The notes beneath the pieces are model-generated. The model was not told where the DNA came from. It searched no databases and saw only the letters and a list, made by a program, of their open reading frames with translations. Shown piece after piece: positions 44,301-55,900 of a DNA stretch of 64,000 bases (its first letter is position 1; each line of letters opens with the position of its first letter). This DNA is from Adenophora triphylla var. japonica. Its lineage: Eukaryota; Streptophyta; Magnoliopsida; Asterales; Campanulaceae. A program made the translations under genes and the position numbers. The stretch is taken from contig JAFEMH010000986.1 in the NCBI GenBank assembly GCA_022495995.1, positions 372,001-436,000 on the forward strand. Direction: 5' to 3'.

Positions 44301-45636
44301 ACATCCTGGGGAACCTATCTCATACCTCGAGCATCGAGCTTATGAGAGGGTTCAAATTCAATGCTTGGAAGATACTACTAGAGATTGGGTCTACACCAAG
44401 TGCTGGATCGAGGAAATGCGAGCATATTTGGAGACCGACGAGCTACCTGAGGACGAGAAAGCAGCTCGAGCTATCAAGAAAAAGGCTCTGAGGTACGTTA
44501 TTCAAGGAAACGCGTTATTCAGAAGGTCCTTCAGTAAACCATTATTAAGATGTGTTCACCCTCAAGAAGTTACTCAGCGAATGTACGAGGTGCATAGTGG
44601 GGTTTGTGGTGGACACCCGGGGGCCAGAACTTTGGCCGACAAGTTGATTACATTGGGTTATTACTGGCCGCATATGAGAGCGGACGCTCACGATTTTGTT
44701 CAAGGGTGCAACCAGTGCCAAAGATTTGCCAACCTACCTCACTTGCCTACAACCGAGCAAACTCCACTGAACGCTACTTGGCCGTTCGATATGTGGGGCA
44801 TCGATTTGATTGGACCCTTCCCGCCCGCCCGTGGAAATTGCAAGTATGTGATCGTGGCTATTGATTATTTTACAAAGTGGGTAGAGGCCAAGCTGTTAGC
44901 CAGGATTACAGAGGAAAACTCCATCAACTTCATTCATGATTTCATTTGGTATCGATTTGGGATCCCTCGAGCTATAGTATCGGACAACGGTCTACAGTTC
45001 TCCATAGCTTTCAACGAAGAAATGAGCTGGGTAGCAGTAAAATACTGGAAGTCGACAGTCGCCTATCCCCAAGGTAACGGGCAAGCTAAGGCAGTGAACA
45101 AGTTGGTCCTCTCAGCATTAAAAATGGGTTTGGTTGGTCGACATAGCAACTGGTTGGACGAACTCCCCCTTGCTCTCTAGGCAGCCTGCACAACCATTCA
45201 GGGGCCCACAGGGGAAACCCCATTTGCTCTTGCATACAGATCAAAGGCCATGGCACCGGCCGAGCTACAGATTCCCACAGCCAGGGTAGTTTTCTTCGAC
45301 CAAGAGCAAAACGAGGTCAACAGATTGATCGATTTGGATTTAATTGACGAGAAGCGAGATACAGCTCATCTAAGGATGGTAAATTATAAGCAGAAAACTA
45401 AGAGCTATCACGATAAGAAAGTTAAGATAAGGTCGTTCCAAGTAGGCGACCATGTGTTAAGGAGGATCGAGTCAACTGGAAGGAGAACTCAGATAAACAA
45501 GTTATCTCCCAACTGGGAAGGTCCCTACATCGTTACTCGAGTTATCAAGGAGGGAACTTACATGATCGCTCATCTAGATGGTGAGGAGTTGAAGCATCCG
45601 TAGCATGCAACCCACCTTATCAGATACTACTTCTAG
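41398..45636 (+). pseudogene. Pol of element 2: protease, RT, two RNase H domains, integrase
   Basis: Protease LIDTGACKD is near 41630. RT has VMVKKSNGKWRMCVDF, SFLDAYSDYHQIEMHEG and YVDD near 43028. The first RNase H is at about 43450-43790 and the second at about 43915-44330 (YSDGSA, NNQAEYEAL, YCDSQL, RDDNELADLL). Integrase zinc residues (EVHSGVCGGH, CNQC) and both Asp motifs (GIDLIGP, VSDNGLQF) are present. The catalytic Glu, 35 residues after the second Asp, is Lys (AAG 45088-45090); element 1 has GAG there. Breaks: a 1-bp loss near 41597, a TGA near 41918, a frame change near 43000, TGA 43631, TAG 43727 and TAG 45178. The end is TAG 45634-45636. Confidence 0.85.
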
Positions 45637-45804
45637 TTCAGCTTTCTAGTTCAGTTTGCTAGTTCAGTTTCAAAGTTAGTTTCCATTTTCATGTTTGAGT
45701 TTAGTTCTAGTTCTAGCTCTCCATTTTCTATGTAATCGTGCTACTACTTCAATAAAGTTGCAGTTCTATTCAAACAAAAATTGTGTTACGTTTGTGCATA
45801 GTTC

Positions 45805-46290
45805 TAACAAGATTGACTCTTAGTCAGCTTCTTTCCTTTAACGGGTCCGATATCAAAGTCGAACACGTTATAACAAGCTCGATTCTTAGTCAGTTTCGTT
45901 CCTTTAACGGGTTCGACATCTAAGTCGACCTCGTTCTAACAAGCTCGATTCTTAGTCAGCTTTGTTCCTTTAACGGGTCCGACATCTAAGTCGACCTCGT
46001 TCTAACAAGCTTGATTCTTAGTCAGCTTCATTCCTTTAACAGGTCTGACATCTAAGTCGACCTCGTTCTAACAAGCTCGATTCTTAGTCAGCTTCGTTCC
46101 TTTAACGGGTCCGACATCTAAGTCGACCTCGTTCTAACAAGCTTGATTCTTAGTCAGCTTCGTTCCTTTAACGGGTCTGACATCTAATTCGACCTCGTTC
46201 TAGCAAGATCGACTCTTGGTCAGCTTCGTTCCCCTAGTAGGTCAGACTCGTAGTCGACCTCGTTCTAATAAGATTCGACCTTTAGTCAAT
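45805..46290. repeat. Tandem repeat, about 66-bp unit, between pol and the antisense gene
   Basis: About seven units combining AACAAGCTCGATTCTTAGTC with GACATCTAAGTCGACCTCGT. The unit is longer than that of element 1 but shares the CTCGA(C/T)TCTTAGTCAGC core. It has the same position between convergent gene ends. Confidence 0.85.
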
Positions 46291-46603
46291 TCCATTATCA
46301 AATGAGCCAAGTATTAGGTCGACTCTATTACCAAGAATAGTCCGACCAAAGGCTCATAAGGATCTCGTCCATCTTACCAAATCTAGTTCGACATACATTC
46401 ATACAAGGATCAAGATAAAGGATTTAAGTGTAAAGGGTCAAGCTACGATTAAATAAAAGCAAGTCCCCCAAAGCGGGCCATGACTTGAGCAAATAAAATG
46501 TTACGAGTTAAGATGCCTCCCAAAAACTGGGCCAAGGCATCAATACCTAAAAAGCAAAAAGAAATACTATTTTGGAACATTGTGTTATTACATCAAACAA
46601 AAA

Positions 46604-49603
46604 TTAAGTAGCTGGCTCATCGTCGGCTGGTTTTTGTTGGCCATCATTGACCTCCTCTTCTACGTCCTCCTCCATGTCTTCAGCATCTTCAAATTTCTGG
46701 AGAAGCACGTTGAAATTCCTTTCAGCAAGGGGAGGGGAGATCCAAGGTTCGCAACCATCTTCTTGGTCCTTTTGGGCCATGAACGCTAAATCATTATCGG
46801 TATATGGGACAACAAAATGGCCACCTCGAGCTACCATATCATATTGCTCTTCAGACGCCCATCGGGCTAGCTATTCAAGGGTTACGTCGGTAGTTGGATC
46901 CACTACAGCTCGACGGGCCATATGGCACCGACCTACATCAAGGAAGTCCTTTGCCTTGTCGACTATGGTGTTGTAATATTCATCACCTTCCTTGAATACC
47001 TCCACAGCGGCCTGCGAAGCAGTTTGGATCTCCTCATTCCACTTGGCCCTGGCAGCATTGTGCTCCTCATTTAACCGAGTCAAAAACACGTCTCTATCTT
47101 GGAGAATCTTGGAGATTGTTGCAAGCTCTTTCTTTGTCTTTTCATGGTCCAGGTGCTCAACATCTCTCTCAGTCCTCGCCTCATCGAACTTGGTATCAGC
47201 AGCTTTGAGGTCGAGTAGTGCTTTATCCTTGGTCGCCTGTGCATCTTTCTTGACGAGCTCAAGGGCGTCATAAGACGCATCCAGATCATTATACTTCTCC
47301 CCCAGCTCGGCCAGCTCATGAGATTTTCTGGCATACTGAGTCATTGCCAGCTTCTCCCTTTCAATAGACGCTCTCCAAGAGCTCTTTGCTTGCTCAACCA
47401 TAGTAAGAGACTGCACATTGAGAAATGGAAAAGGATTAGCTCGACAAACACTCAAAAAATAAAGTGACGACCAAAAAGTAAACGACCGTACGAAGAGAAG
47501 CAAAAGTTTACCTCGTTGTGTGCCAAGCCAGACCGATCAGAAAACTCTTCAGGGGTCATCCCCTTATCAGCAAAATGAGCGAGCAGGTCAGAATCTATTG
47601 CCCTCCTAACCACAACTTGCCCATATCCCAGATCGGGATATTTACGGCTCAAGCTATTGACCCCCTTGAGAGGGAGGACATCGCTCAGCTTCGTTATCTG
47701 AAACTCAACATACTCTGGGCTGGAAATCGAAGGAAAGGGAGGAGGAAGATTGCTGGGGGAGACGGCCTTACCTTTCTCAACCCTCGACCTCTTCCGAGAA
47801 TTGAGGGCCCCCTCATCGTCTTTAGCTAATGCGTCCTCATCAATATCAATAAGGTTAAGAGGGCTACCTCCAGTTCGCTCATGAATGGGGACCCCCTCAG
47901 AAGTCGCTTGGGTTGGATCGGAGCTCGAACCAGGAATGGTCGACCCATCAACCTCGTCTTTGTCAACTGCAGTTTCCAGAGCCCTGCTATTGCTGTCCAT
48001 GGGATCTTCCAATCCAAAGTCATCCATGGGAACCATTCCTGCATTTTCCTTTGGCAATAAATTGTTCCTCTTTTCAGCTTCTCTCTCTTTGCTAGCTCGA
48101 GCGTTGGCGGCTTCGTGCGCCTTCTTGGCCTTCTTCTTATCAGAAACACCAACAATGCGAACCATATTTGCTTCCTGCTGAGGAGTGAGAACTGCACAAA
48201 TAAAAGGAGGAGGTCAGTTATAACATCAAAAGATTCAAGCAAGACAATAAAACATATAAGGAGAAAGTAGAGAGCTAAAGAAAAGGTCGAGCAAACACTC
48301 ACTGCCAAAATGGTCCTTGGTCAGGCAACAGGAACCTGGAGTACCCTTACAGTCATGACATTGACTCTCAAACCTATACCGATTTCCTTCGTGGGTAACC
48401 CAGTCTTGATATCTCTGACCTCTAATTATCAAAGCAAGAGGGGCGACCTCATCATTACCCAGCAACATCCCATCCTGGATAAAATTGTTCCTGTTGGATC
48501 CTAACAAATCAGAACTTATGGGTCCCCTAAGAGCTATCTCATTCAGCTTATTTGTCAGCTCCTCCTCCCATACTGGGACCCAATACTCATCCTCTTTCAA
48601 AGTCTTGGATTCATCAGTGGGTAGGGGAAATTCCAAGCCTTTCCTACTCTCAACTAGAATCATATGGGAGTTCCACCCAGTCACTTTGTCGGGCAGGTTA
48701 ACGAATAGCTTAGGGGCATTGGCCCGAGTTGGGGTACTAAAGCCTAAAGTCCTCTTATCAAAGGCAACCTTGAAAAATTTTCTGAAGACATGCATACAGG
48801 GTTCAATTGAGGAACCCGTGCACCGCCATGGCAAAGCAAAATAATACCCTATAGTGTTCGCTCCTATCTCGCATCGAGCGACATTCATGCACTCTAAAAT
48901 TCGCAAATGAATGGATCCAAGGGAAGACGCAGCCCGACCTCAAATTGGCCATAGAAGAAGGCGACCTTACAGGGATCCCGGGCCTAGTAGCTCCATTCTC
49001 GAGCTTTCCTTTCCTTCTCAGAATAATGGGAAAGATGGAACTCTTTCTTGTTGATCTCAAAGAAGGTATATAAAAGCTCAATTCTCGAATTTGGTCCTTT
49101 TTTCCCTTTAAGTGGCTTGGGGGCCACATATCCTATTTCATGGCGACCTGGTACAACAGTCAAGCCAAAAGCATCCACAATGTTGCCAGAGGGAGAGCCC
49201 GCTGAGTCTTGGGTCGACATATCTGAAGAAGAAGAAATAGGGGAATCAGTCCTAGTAATTGAAACATGCGACCTACCAAGGGGCGACCTAGATTCCCCTG
49301 GAAACCCTTGGTTATTTCTAAAGAACGAGGGTTTATTGGGACCCCTAATATAGAACAGAGCTATGTGATCTAGCAGTTCGTGGAAAAGATGAAAATTAAC
49401 TACCTTTGATCGTCTATTCCTAAATCACCTATGTCATCTCCTACAGGCAAGCACAGTTCGTCAAATTTCAAACCCCACCTGGTCAAGACACAGTCCTCTA
49501 TGGACATCTCTTTCCATACTCTCCCTAAACATTTATACACTCTACGGTTGGGGACGCAGTAACCATACCAGGCTCCAGACTCGCAGCTAAAGGTCCTAGC
49601 CAT
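46604..49603 (-). pseudogene. Antisense gene of element 2: gypsy-associated PF04195-like protein with coiled coil
   Basis: Exons 49603-49277, 49222-48303, 48191-47512 and 47410-46604, with donors GTAGGT, GTGAGT and GTAAAC and acceptors TTCAG, TGCAG and TGCAG. Exon 1 starts MARTFSCESGAWYGYC; exon 2 starts with Met right after the acceptor (MSTQDSAGSPSGNIVDAFG). The exon 2 domain is readable in two frames and ends KDHFG at the donor, as in element 1. Exon 3 is open (DKKKAKKAHEAANARASKE, later FPSISSPEYVEFQITKL). Exon 4 is a coiled coil (KSHELAELGEKYNDLDASY) with one TAG replacing a CAG near 46872, and ends in an acidic tail. Exon 1 has a small indel. Low identity to the element 1 protein with conserved structure suggests past selection. 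Confidence 0.75.
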
Positions 49604-49810
49604 GGCGGAAATCAAAAAGAGAGCTAGAAATACAAGCTAATGAACAGAAAAATTAAGGATTACCTTAACAAAATTCGAAGAGCGAAGGTTAATGGAAGAA
49701 GACGAATGCTTAATAGCACCGGTAATCAGTAATCCTTGCTTTGCCTTCTCGCTCTAAAGACACGCCTGGAAATTGGGGGTTTGTAAAGTTCAAACAGGAA
49801 AAGGATTCGT

Positions 49811-49818
49811 CTTTTATA
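49811..49818 (-). promoter_or_regulatory. TATA box of the element 2 antisense gene
   Basis: Minus-strand TATAAAAG lies about 208 bp upstream of the antisense start codon at 49603, outside the LTR and about 300 bp from its start. Confidence 0.6.
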
Positions 49819-50101
49819 CCTAGCCCTAATTTGTTCCTGAAGTGGAATGATTTTTGGGTTCCAACGGTTAATTCACAATTAATGTCAAAAACAGTTCCCA
49901 AGGCGGTTGTCAAAGCGTCAAAATAGGTAATGATTACGAAAAAACGGCGCTCTTCCAAATCCAACCGTTCACTGTAAACGATCAGGATTAAGCCACGTCA
50001 CCATTGGTCGACCAACCATCAGTTCGAGCATCGACATACAATCTACTTCAAAATAAATTAGAAATTTCTTATAACTTCATGGTCGGCAAAAGTCAACTGA
50101 T

Positions 50102-50116
50102 AAAGTTGGGGGCCAC
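50102..50116 (+). other. Polypurine tract of element 2
   Basis: AAAGTTGGGGGCCAC abuts the 3' LTR start at 50117. Confidence 0.75.
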
Positions 50117-50780
50117 TGAACAGAATAAATATGACGGGCTAGGCCCAACGAGCAAGCCCAGTTATCTACATATTATTGCCACCACATTCTCATTGGGCTA
50201 GGCCCAATTATTATCAAGACCAAGGCCCATCAGCGAAGATCAGTGGACCTAGCTCATTGTTCAACCTCAGATGGTCCCGACCTAGCTTGGTCCGACATTA
50301 CGATCCAGATTCTATTCGAGTATGGTCCAACCCTATCCATCAGTCACGTCGACCTAGACCCAGCAGGCGACCTCGACCTATCGTAGTACGTGACGACCTA
50401 CAGAGTCTAGGCATGAATACAACTCTTTCCTTAAACGGACTCCCTACGAATCAGGAGTTATTTGTGGACAAGATAACTTAAGCATATCTGATCCGAGATT
50501 ATAGGGATGTCATGCAATCCTACCATAATTATATATCCCATCAACAACTATAAATACAGGGCAACATCAACCGTTTCAAGGTAATTGCTTTTTTGTTATT
50601 TGAGAATACATTGTTCCATATAACTTATTAGCTCTCTATACACCGTACTTACTCTCACGCCCGAGGGTCTTCGTCGGAGACCATTCCGGCTAGTCGTGGG
50701 TTCATTGTTTCAGGTCAAGAAGCCCAATGATTAATCTTGCGGCTGGACGGAGAATGATAAGCACGATTCTTGCAGTATCA
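50117..50780 (+). repeat. 3' LTR of element 2
   Basis: 664 bp, TGAACAG to GTATCA, followed by target duplication GTTGT. The TATA box is at 50549-50556. It differs from the 5' LTR by scattered single-base changes. Confidence 0.92.
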
Positions 50781-51109
50781 GTTGTGATTGTCAACAACAT
50801 TTTGGAATGAAACGTTGTAATAGGATTTAAATATAATTGAAAAAAAAATAAAAAATTAAAAGGTTTTTGACAACGTTTTTAAAATAAACGTTATTATATG
50901 GTTGTGATTGTCAACAACATTTTGGAATGAAACGTTGTAATAGGATTTAAATATAATTGAAAAAAAAAATTAAAAGGTTTTTGACAACGTTTTAAAAATA
51001 AACGTTGTTAAATGGTTGTGATTGTAACCAACGTTTTGGGATGAAACTTTGTAATAGGATTTAAATATAATTGGAAAAAAAATAAAAAAATTAAAAGGTT
51101 TTTGAGACC

Positions 51110-51390
51110 TCTTTTTCCCTTTCTCTCTCCGTGTAAACACATTCATCCCCTCTCTCTCTCTCTAACAACTCGACTCCATCACAATCTCCATCTTCAATCA
51201 CGTCCACATCTATGTCGATCCCCATTTCCACGACTTAATCCGTCTCTGATCCGTTGCCTTCTCCTCGTTTCTCCATCTCTCTATCGTCGCCAGTAACCAA
51301 GGAGCCGCGGCTGGATTGACTCCAGTCTTCTCCTGTTCTTTTCTCCGTCACACAAAATTTGGAGTGCCGACTTTCAGTAAAATCAATGGT
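51110..51390 (+). other. Possible captured 5' leader in the CACTA element
   Basis: A pyrimidine-rich, TCTC-rich stretch, more GC-rich than its surroundings, ends in ATGGTAAGT (51387 onward), where GTAAGT looks like a splice donor. It resembles a plant 5' UTR with first exon end. It may come from the same host gene as the kinase exon at 52220, but no coding similarity was found to show it. From 51390 to 52219 the sequence is intron-like, with a direct repeat of about 40 bp at 51903 and 52034. Confidence 0.4.
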
Positions 51391-52219
51391 AAGTCTTAAT
51401 CGTCAAGTCTCTCACGTGTTTAGGATTTGATTTGGAAAATTTTGATTTAGGGCTTTCCCGATCTTGACGGCCTTGGAATTCGATTTGATTGGTGTTGGAA
51501 GTGGTTCAACATGTTCTCAACACTAGTTCTTTCATCTATGTTGGTGGGAAATTTTGATTTAGGGCTTTTTCGATTTTGATTTAGGGCTAGATTTTATGGG
51601 TTTTGAGATATGGTTTTGGTTAATTGATTTTGATGTTGTTTTCCTCTTAATTGCTATTCTAGTTTCTCTAATATATCATGTCACAAATTACTGGGCTTTC
51701 TCTCTGGTCACTACTCAAATTTTAAATTTTGAAGGTTGTCCTGATCTTTGGCCACCAAAAGCAAGATTTATTTGCTTGACCATGTCTATCCTATTTTAAT
51801 TCTGTTCTTGACGTGAACGAGGTTGAAAGCTACATTAGTACCAATATTTTTTGTAAAGATTCACTGTACCATGTCCGATCAGCCCCACCATTAACTGAAA
51901 CTTCTTACAGTGGTCCTCTAAGGATAGCTGATAATATAGTAAAGACTCACTGTACAGAATGACTCATTTTGGTTTCCACTTTTGTTTAAGATGTCAAGAT
52001 CATTTTCCCTACCAATTTAAGGAGGCTGTTCTTTCTTACAGTGGTCCTCTAAGGATAGCTGATAATATAGTAACCTTCTCATAATTTCTAGATTCATCTT
52101 ATCTATCTGTACCATTTCAACAGCCTATAGGCCCATTATCAATATTTGGATATAACAACTTATTCTGATGGCTTCATGCTGATCTTTCCTCTCTTTTTTT
52201 TTTTTTTCCTTATTTGCAG

Positions 52220-52304
52220 ATTTTGGGTACTCCAAGCATGGAAGAAATTAAAGGCATGAACCCTTGAAAAAGTTCAGATTTTCACAGGTCATCCATGGCG
52301 CAAG
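52220..52304 (+). pseudogene. Captured exon fragment of a GSK3/SHAGGY-like protein kinase
   Basis: After a TTTGCAG acceptor the frame reads ILGTPSMEEIKGMNP, which matches the plant GSK3 kinase segment LGTP..EEIK.MNP. A stop and small deletions follow, then in another frame FRFSQV and HPWRK, matching the end of the same segment. The last codon is followed by GTAC, a possible donor, so one exon with flanking intron sequence seems to have been captured. The fragment lacks nearly all of the kinase domain. The copia element inserted at its 3' edge (TSD GGTAC). Confidence 0.7.
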
Positions 52305-52308
52305 GTAC

Positions 52309-52852
52309 TGTTGGGTTAGAGGATCAATTGGGCTAGACATCAAGGCAAAGGGGAAGATTTTCGTAGCAGGTTTCTGGGGTCAAGAGCGGCCGCGCTGTCC
52401 ATGTGCGCGACCGCGCTCTTGTACCGAGAATGGTGCTCGGGAGGGACATCTTCGAGGGCGACCGCGCTGAGAGGAAGGGCGACCGCGCTCAAGGCCCGAG
52501 GCTGGCGTTTGGTATTGCTCGTCAATAGCGCGACCGCGCTCAGCAGGTGAGCGGCCGCGCTCCGCCCGATTCAGCAACAGTCGTAGTTTCCTTGTTTGTT
52601 TAGGATTTGGACTCTACCCTAGGTCATATATAAACAATGTTCCGCCCCCAACTCAGTGGTAACACAAATTCTAATTACATAGTGCAAGATCCTGGCTTGG
52701 TAGTGCCCCCAGACGTAGCCAATCAATTTGGTGAACTGGGTTAACAATTTCTTGTGTTCTTTTCTGTTTTTTCATTGATTTCTTGTGCTTGGTTTGTGTG
52801 CGATTATTATTCTTGTAGGTTTGCTTGGGTGTGGAGGGCCATATTCACAACA
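52309..52852 (+). repeat. 5' LTR of the copia element
   Basis: A TATA box (TATATAAA) is at 52627-52634. Six copies of a GCG(A/G)CCGCGCT motif lie upstream between 52386 and 52564, the first as part of GCGGCCGC. Confidence 0.92.
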
Positions 52853-52854
52853 AG

Positions 52855-52866
52855 CGGTATCGAGCT
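52855..52866 (+). other. Primer-binding site of the copia element, degenerate
   Basis: CGGTATCGAGC resembles the initiator-Met site TGGTATCAGAGC with one substitution and one deleted base. A damaged site may reduce priming. Confidence 0.6.
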
Positions 52867-52903
52867 CTTGGTTTAGGATCGGGAGTTGTTCCAAGCAATC
52901 AAG

Positions 52904-55900
52904 AATGGGCAAGGACAAACGGGCGGTTGAGAAATTCGATGGGTCGACTACGGATATTGGAGGATGCGGATTGAAGATCTATTGTACAACAAGGATCTCT
53001 ACAAGCCTCGAAGGGTGTCAAGCTAGGAAGATGAAGATCGGGAAGAATGGGAACTCATGGATCGAAAGGCTTTAGGGGTGGTTAGATCTACTTTGTCAAA
53101 GTGGATCGCAAAGACTACCGGGAAGGCGACAACCACCAAGGAGCTATTGGATTATCTTCTTGAGAGATTTGAAACTCCGTCTGCTGCAAATAAGGTTGAT
53201 TTGATACGCAAGATGGGTAGTCTCAAGATGCAAGAGGGAGGATCCTTGGCTAAGCACATCGATGAATTTATGGATGTCATAGATTCATTGACGCGGTGGA
53301 GATCAAGTTCGATGACGAGGTTCATGCATGCTTGTTGCTAGCTTCTTTACCGGCAAGTTGGAGCGGAACGGTGGCTCGCAATCAACGCTTCGGCGAGGTA
53401 AGAAAAAATTGAAATATGATGATGTTAAAGACTTTCTTTTAGGTGAGGAAAATCGCATGAAGAAGTTGGGGACATCAAGTACTTCGGGAGCGGCTTTAGC
53501 TACTACTAGTAGGGGAAGCCGGGTACTAGCAAACAAGGGAGAACCGAATCAAGGGAGAACGGAATGAGTGGTAAGGGCAAAGGCGATGAGACCAAGGACA
53601 AACCGAAGGTTGCGAAGGGATCTGTTCGGTGCTACTATTGTAAGGAGTTGGGACACTTTAAGAGGGATTGTCCAAATCGTAAGGGCAATCGGGCGAATGT
53701 GGCGATCGAAGGTGACGATGTGCGGTTCGAGTGTTAGTAGTGCACTAGAATCATGGAGTGCTTTGGATTCGGGGCATCATTCCACTCTTGCGGGCATAAG
53801 GAAGAGATGGATAATTACACTTCCGGTGATTTCGGGAAGGTCTATCTAGGCGATGGCGAGCCTTTGGAAATCAAGGGGAAGGGGGATGTCGAGATAGGAG
53901 CATCGGACGGGAAGGTTCTACATCCGAACGGGGGTCGGGCACATTCCGGGTTTGAAAAAGAACCTACTTTCGGTTGGGCGGTTGGACGAAGAGGGTTACA
54001 AGGTGAATTTCGAGTGCAAGGCTGATTATTACCAAGGAGGATTGTGAGATCGCTCGGGGTAATAAGGAGGGTACTTTGTATTTGGCGAACAACACCAAGG
54101 ATAGTATTGCGGTGGCGGCGAAGGGTGATCTTGATTTGTGGCACTTGTCGATTGGGTCACATGAGTGAGACGGGATGAAGGTACTTTGTTACAGGGTCTA
54201 CTACCGGGTTTGAAGGCAGTCAACGTGGGGATCTGCGAAGATTGTATGTTCGGCAAACAAGGGAGGAATAATTTCTCGAGGACGGGTAGGGGATTGAGGG
54301 AAGCAAAGTTGGAATTGGTTCACACGGACTTGTGGGGGCCATCTCCGGTTACATCTACAGGTGGTGCGTCATATTACATGACTTTCATTGATGATTCTAC
54401 AAGGAAGGTCAGGTCTATTTCTTGAAGGGGAAAGATGAGGCTTTCGAGGTGTTCAAGAAGTGGAAGGCTTTGGTGGAGAATCAAACGGGACTTAAGCTTA
54501 AGTGCTTGAGATCGGCAATGGTGAGGAGTATGAGCTCGGGAGTTTAGGGAATATTGTCTTTGCGAATGGTATTCGTATGGAGAAGACTCCAAAGAAGACT
54601 CCACAACTCAACGGGGTAGCGAAAGGATGAACAGAACATTGAATGAGCGGGCTAGAAGTATGAGATTGAAGTGTGGACTTAGAAGACGTTACAGGCATAT
54701 GCGGTTGACACGGCGGCTTTCTTGATCAATCGGGGACCATCGGTTCCATTGGGGAACGGAATTCCGTGAGGAAGCTTGGAGTGGCAAGCGAGGTAAATCT
54801 GTCCTTTCTTCGCATATTTGGCTGCGTTTCTTATGTTCATGTTGATTCTGCTGAGAGAACTAAATTAGATGCTAAATCTGTTAAGTGTACATTTATTGGG
54901 TATGGCGGGGATGACTTCGGGTATAAGTTTTGGGATGACCGAAATCATAGGGTTATTCGTAGTCGAGATGTGGTATTCAATGAGCAGGTATTGTACAAAG
55001 ACGAGAAAGGGAGCATCCGATGACACTAGTTCGGAACCCGAGATTGTAGAGGTGGATATTCCTAACTCGGGTGGGAGCAGAACGGTTCATGATGACCATG
55101 GTCAGGAGCTCACTGAAGATGAACCACGTACTCCGGAACCGGATATTCATTTGCGTAGATCCAGCGGTGCGTGGATCACGACAGTATACTCCTTCGAATT
55201 ATTATTTGTTGTTGGCAGATAATGAGGGAACCGGAATGTTATGCGGAGCGATTCGTAGTGTGCTTTGTGATAAGTGGAAAGGCTGCGATGGATGATGAGA
55301 TGGTCTCATTGAAGGCAAACAAAACTTGGGAGTTGGTGAACTACCTAAGGGGAAGAAGGCACTGCATAACAAATGGGTTTACGAGGATCAAGGAGGAAGC
55401 AGACGGTAGCAAGCGTTACAAGGCAAGGCGGTTGTAAAAGGGTTTCAGCGAAGTACGGTATTGACTACACCGAGGTATTCACTCCGGTTGTGAAGATGAC
55501 CACTATCGAGAATGGTTCCTGGGATAGTAGTGGCGGGCTGACTTCTTTGCTTGAACAGATGGATGTGAAGACGGCCTTTCTTCATGGGGACTTGGAGGAA
55601 GAGATTTACATGGTACGGCCCAGAGGGTTACTTGTCTAAGGGTGGCGAGGAGCTAGTTTGCGAGATTGACTAAGAGCTTGTATGGCCTTAAACAAGCTCC
55701 TAGGCGGTGGTACAGAAATTTGACGGATTCATGCACGACATTGATTTTATCGAGATGTGAGGCGGATCATTGTTGCTACTTCAAGAACACGGACAATGGG
55801 TATATTATCTTCTTTGTTATATGTGGACGACATGTTGATAGCGGGCTCTAGCGGTAGAGAGGTAAACGGGTTGAAGACTCAGTTGTCAGAACGGTTCGAG

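Larger units (their letters stand above)
38764..50780 (+). mobile_element. Tat-lineage Ty3/gypsy retrotransposon with antisense gene (element 2)
   Basis: Full-length, 12,017 bp, with perfect target duplication GTTGT (38759-38763 and 50781-50785). It has the same organisation as element 1 and is closely similar in gag, pol and LTRs. The tandem spacer and antisense gene are more diverged. It inserted into a CACTA subterminal repeat; the site matches uninterrupted copies near 50898 and 51012. Frames are broken and a catalytic integrase residue is lost, so it is not autonomous. Confidence 0.92.

Noticed and set aside
52340..52577. Arg-rich minus-strand frames in the copia LTR, repeated at 56925-57159
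   Set aside because: They are translations of the CpG repeat cluster in the LTRs and have no homologues I know.
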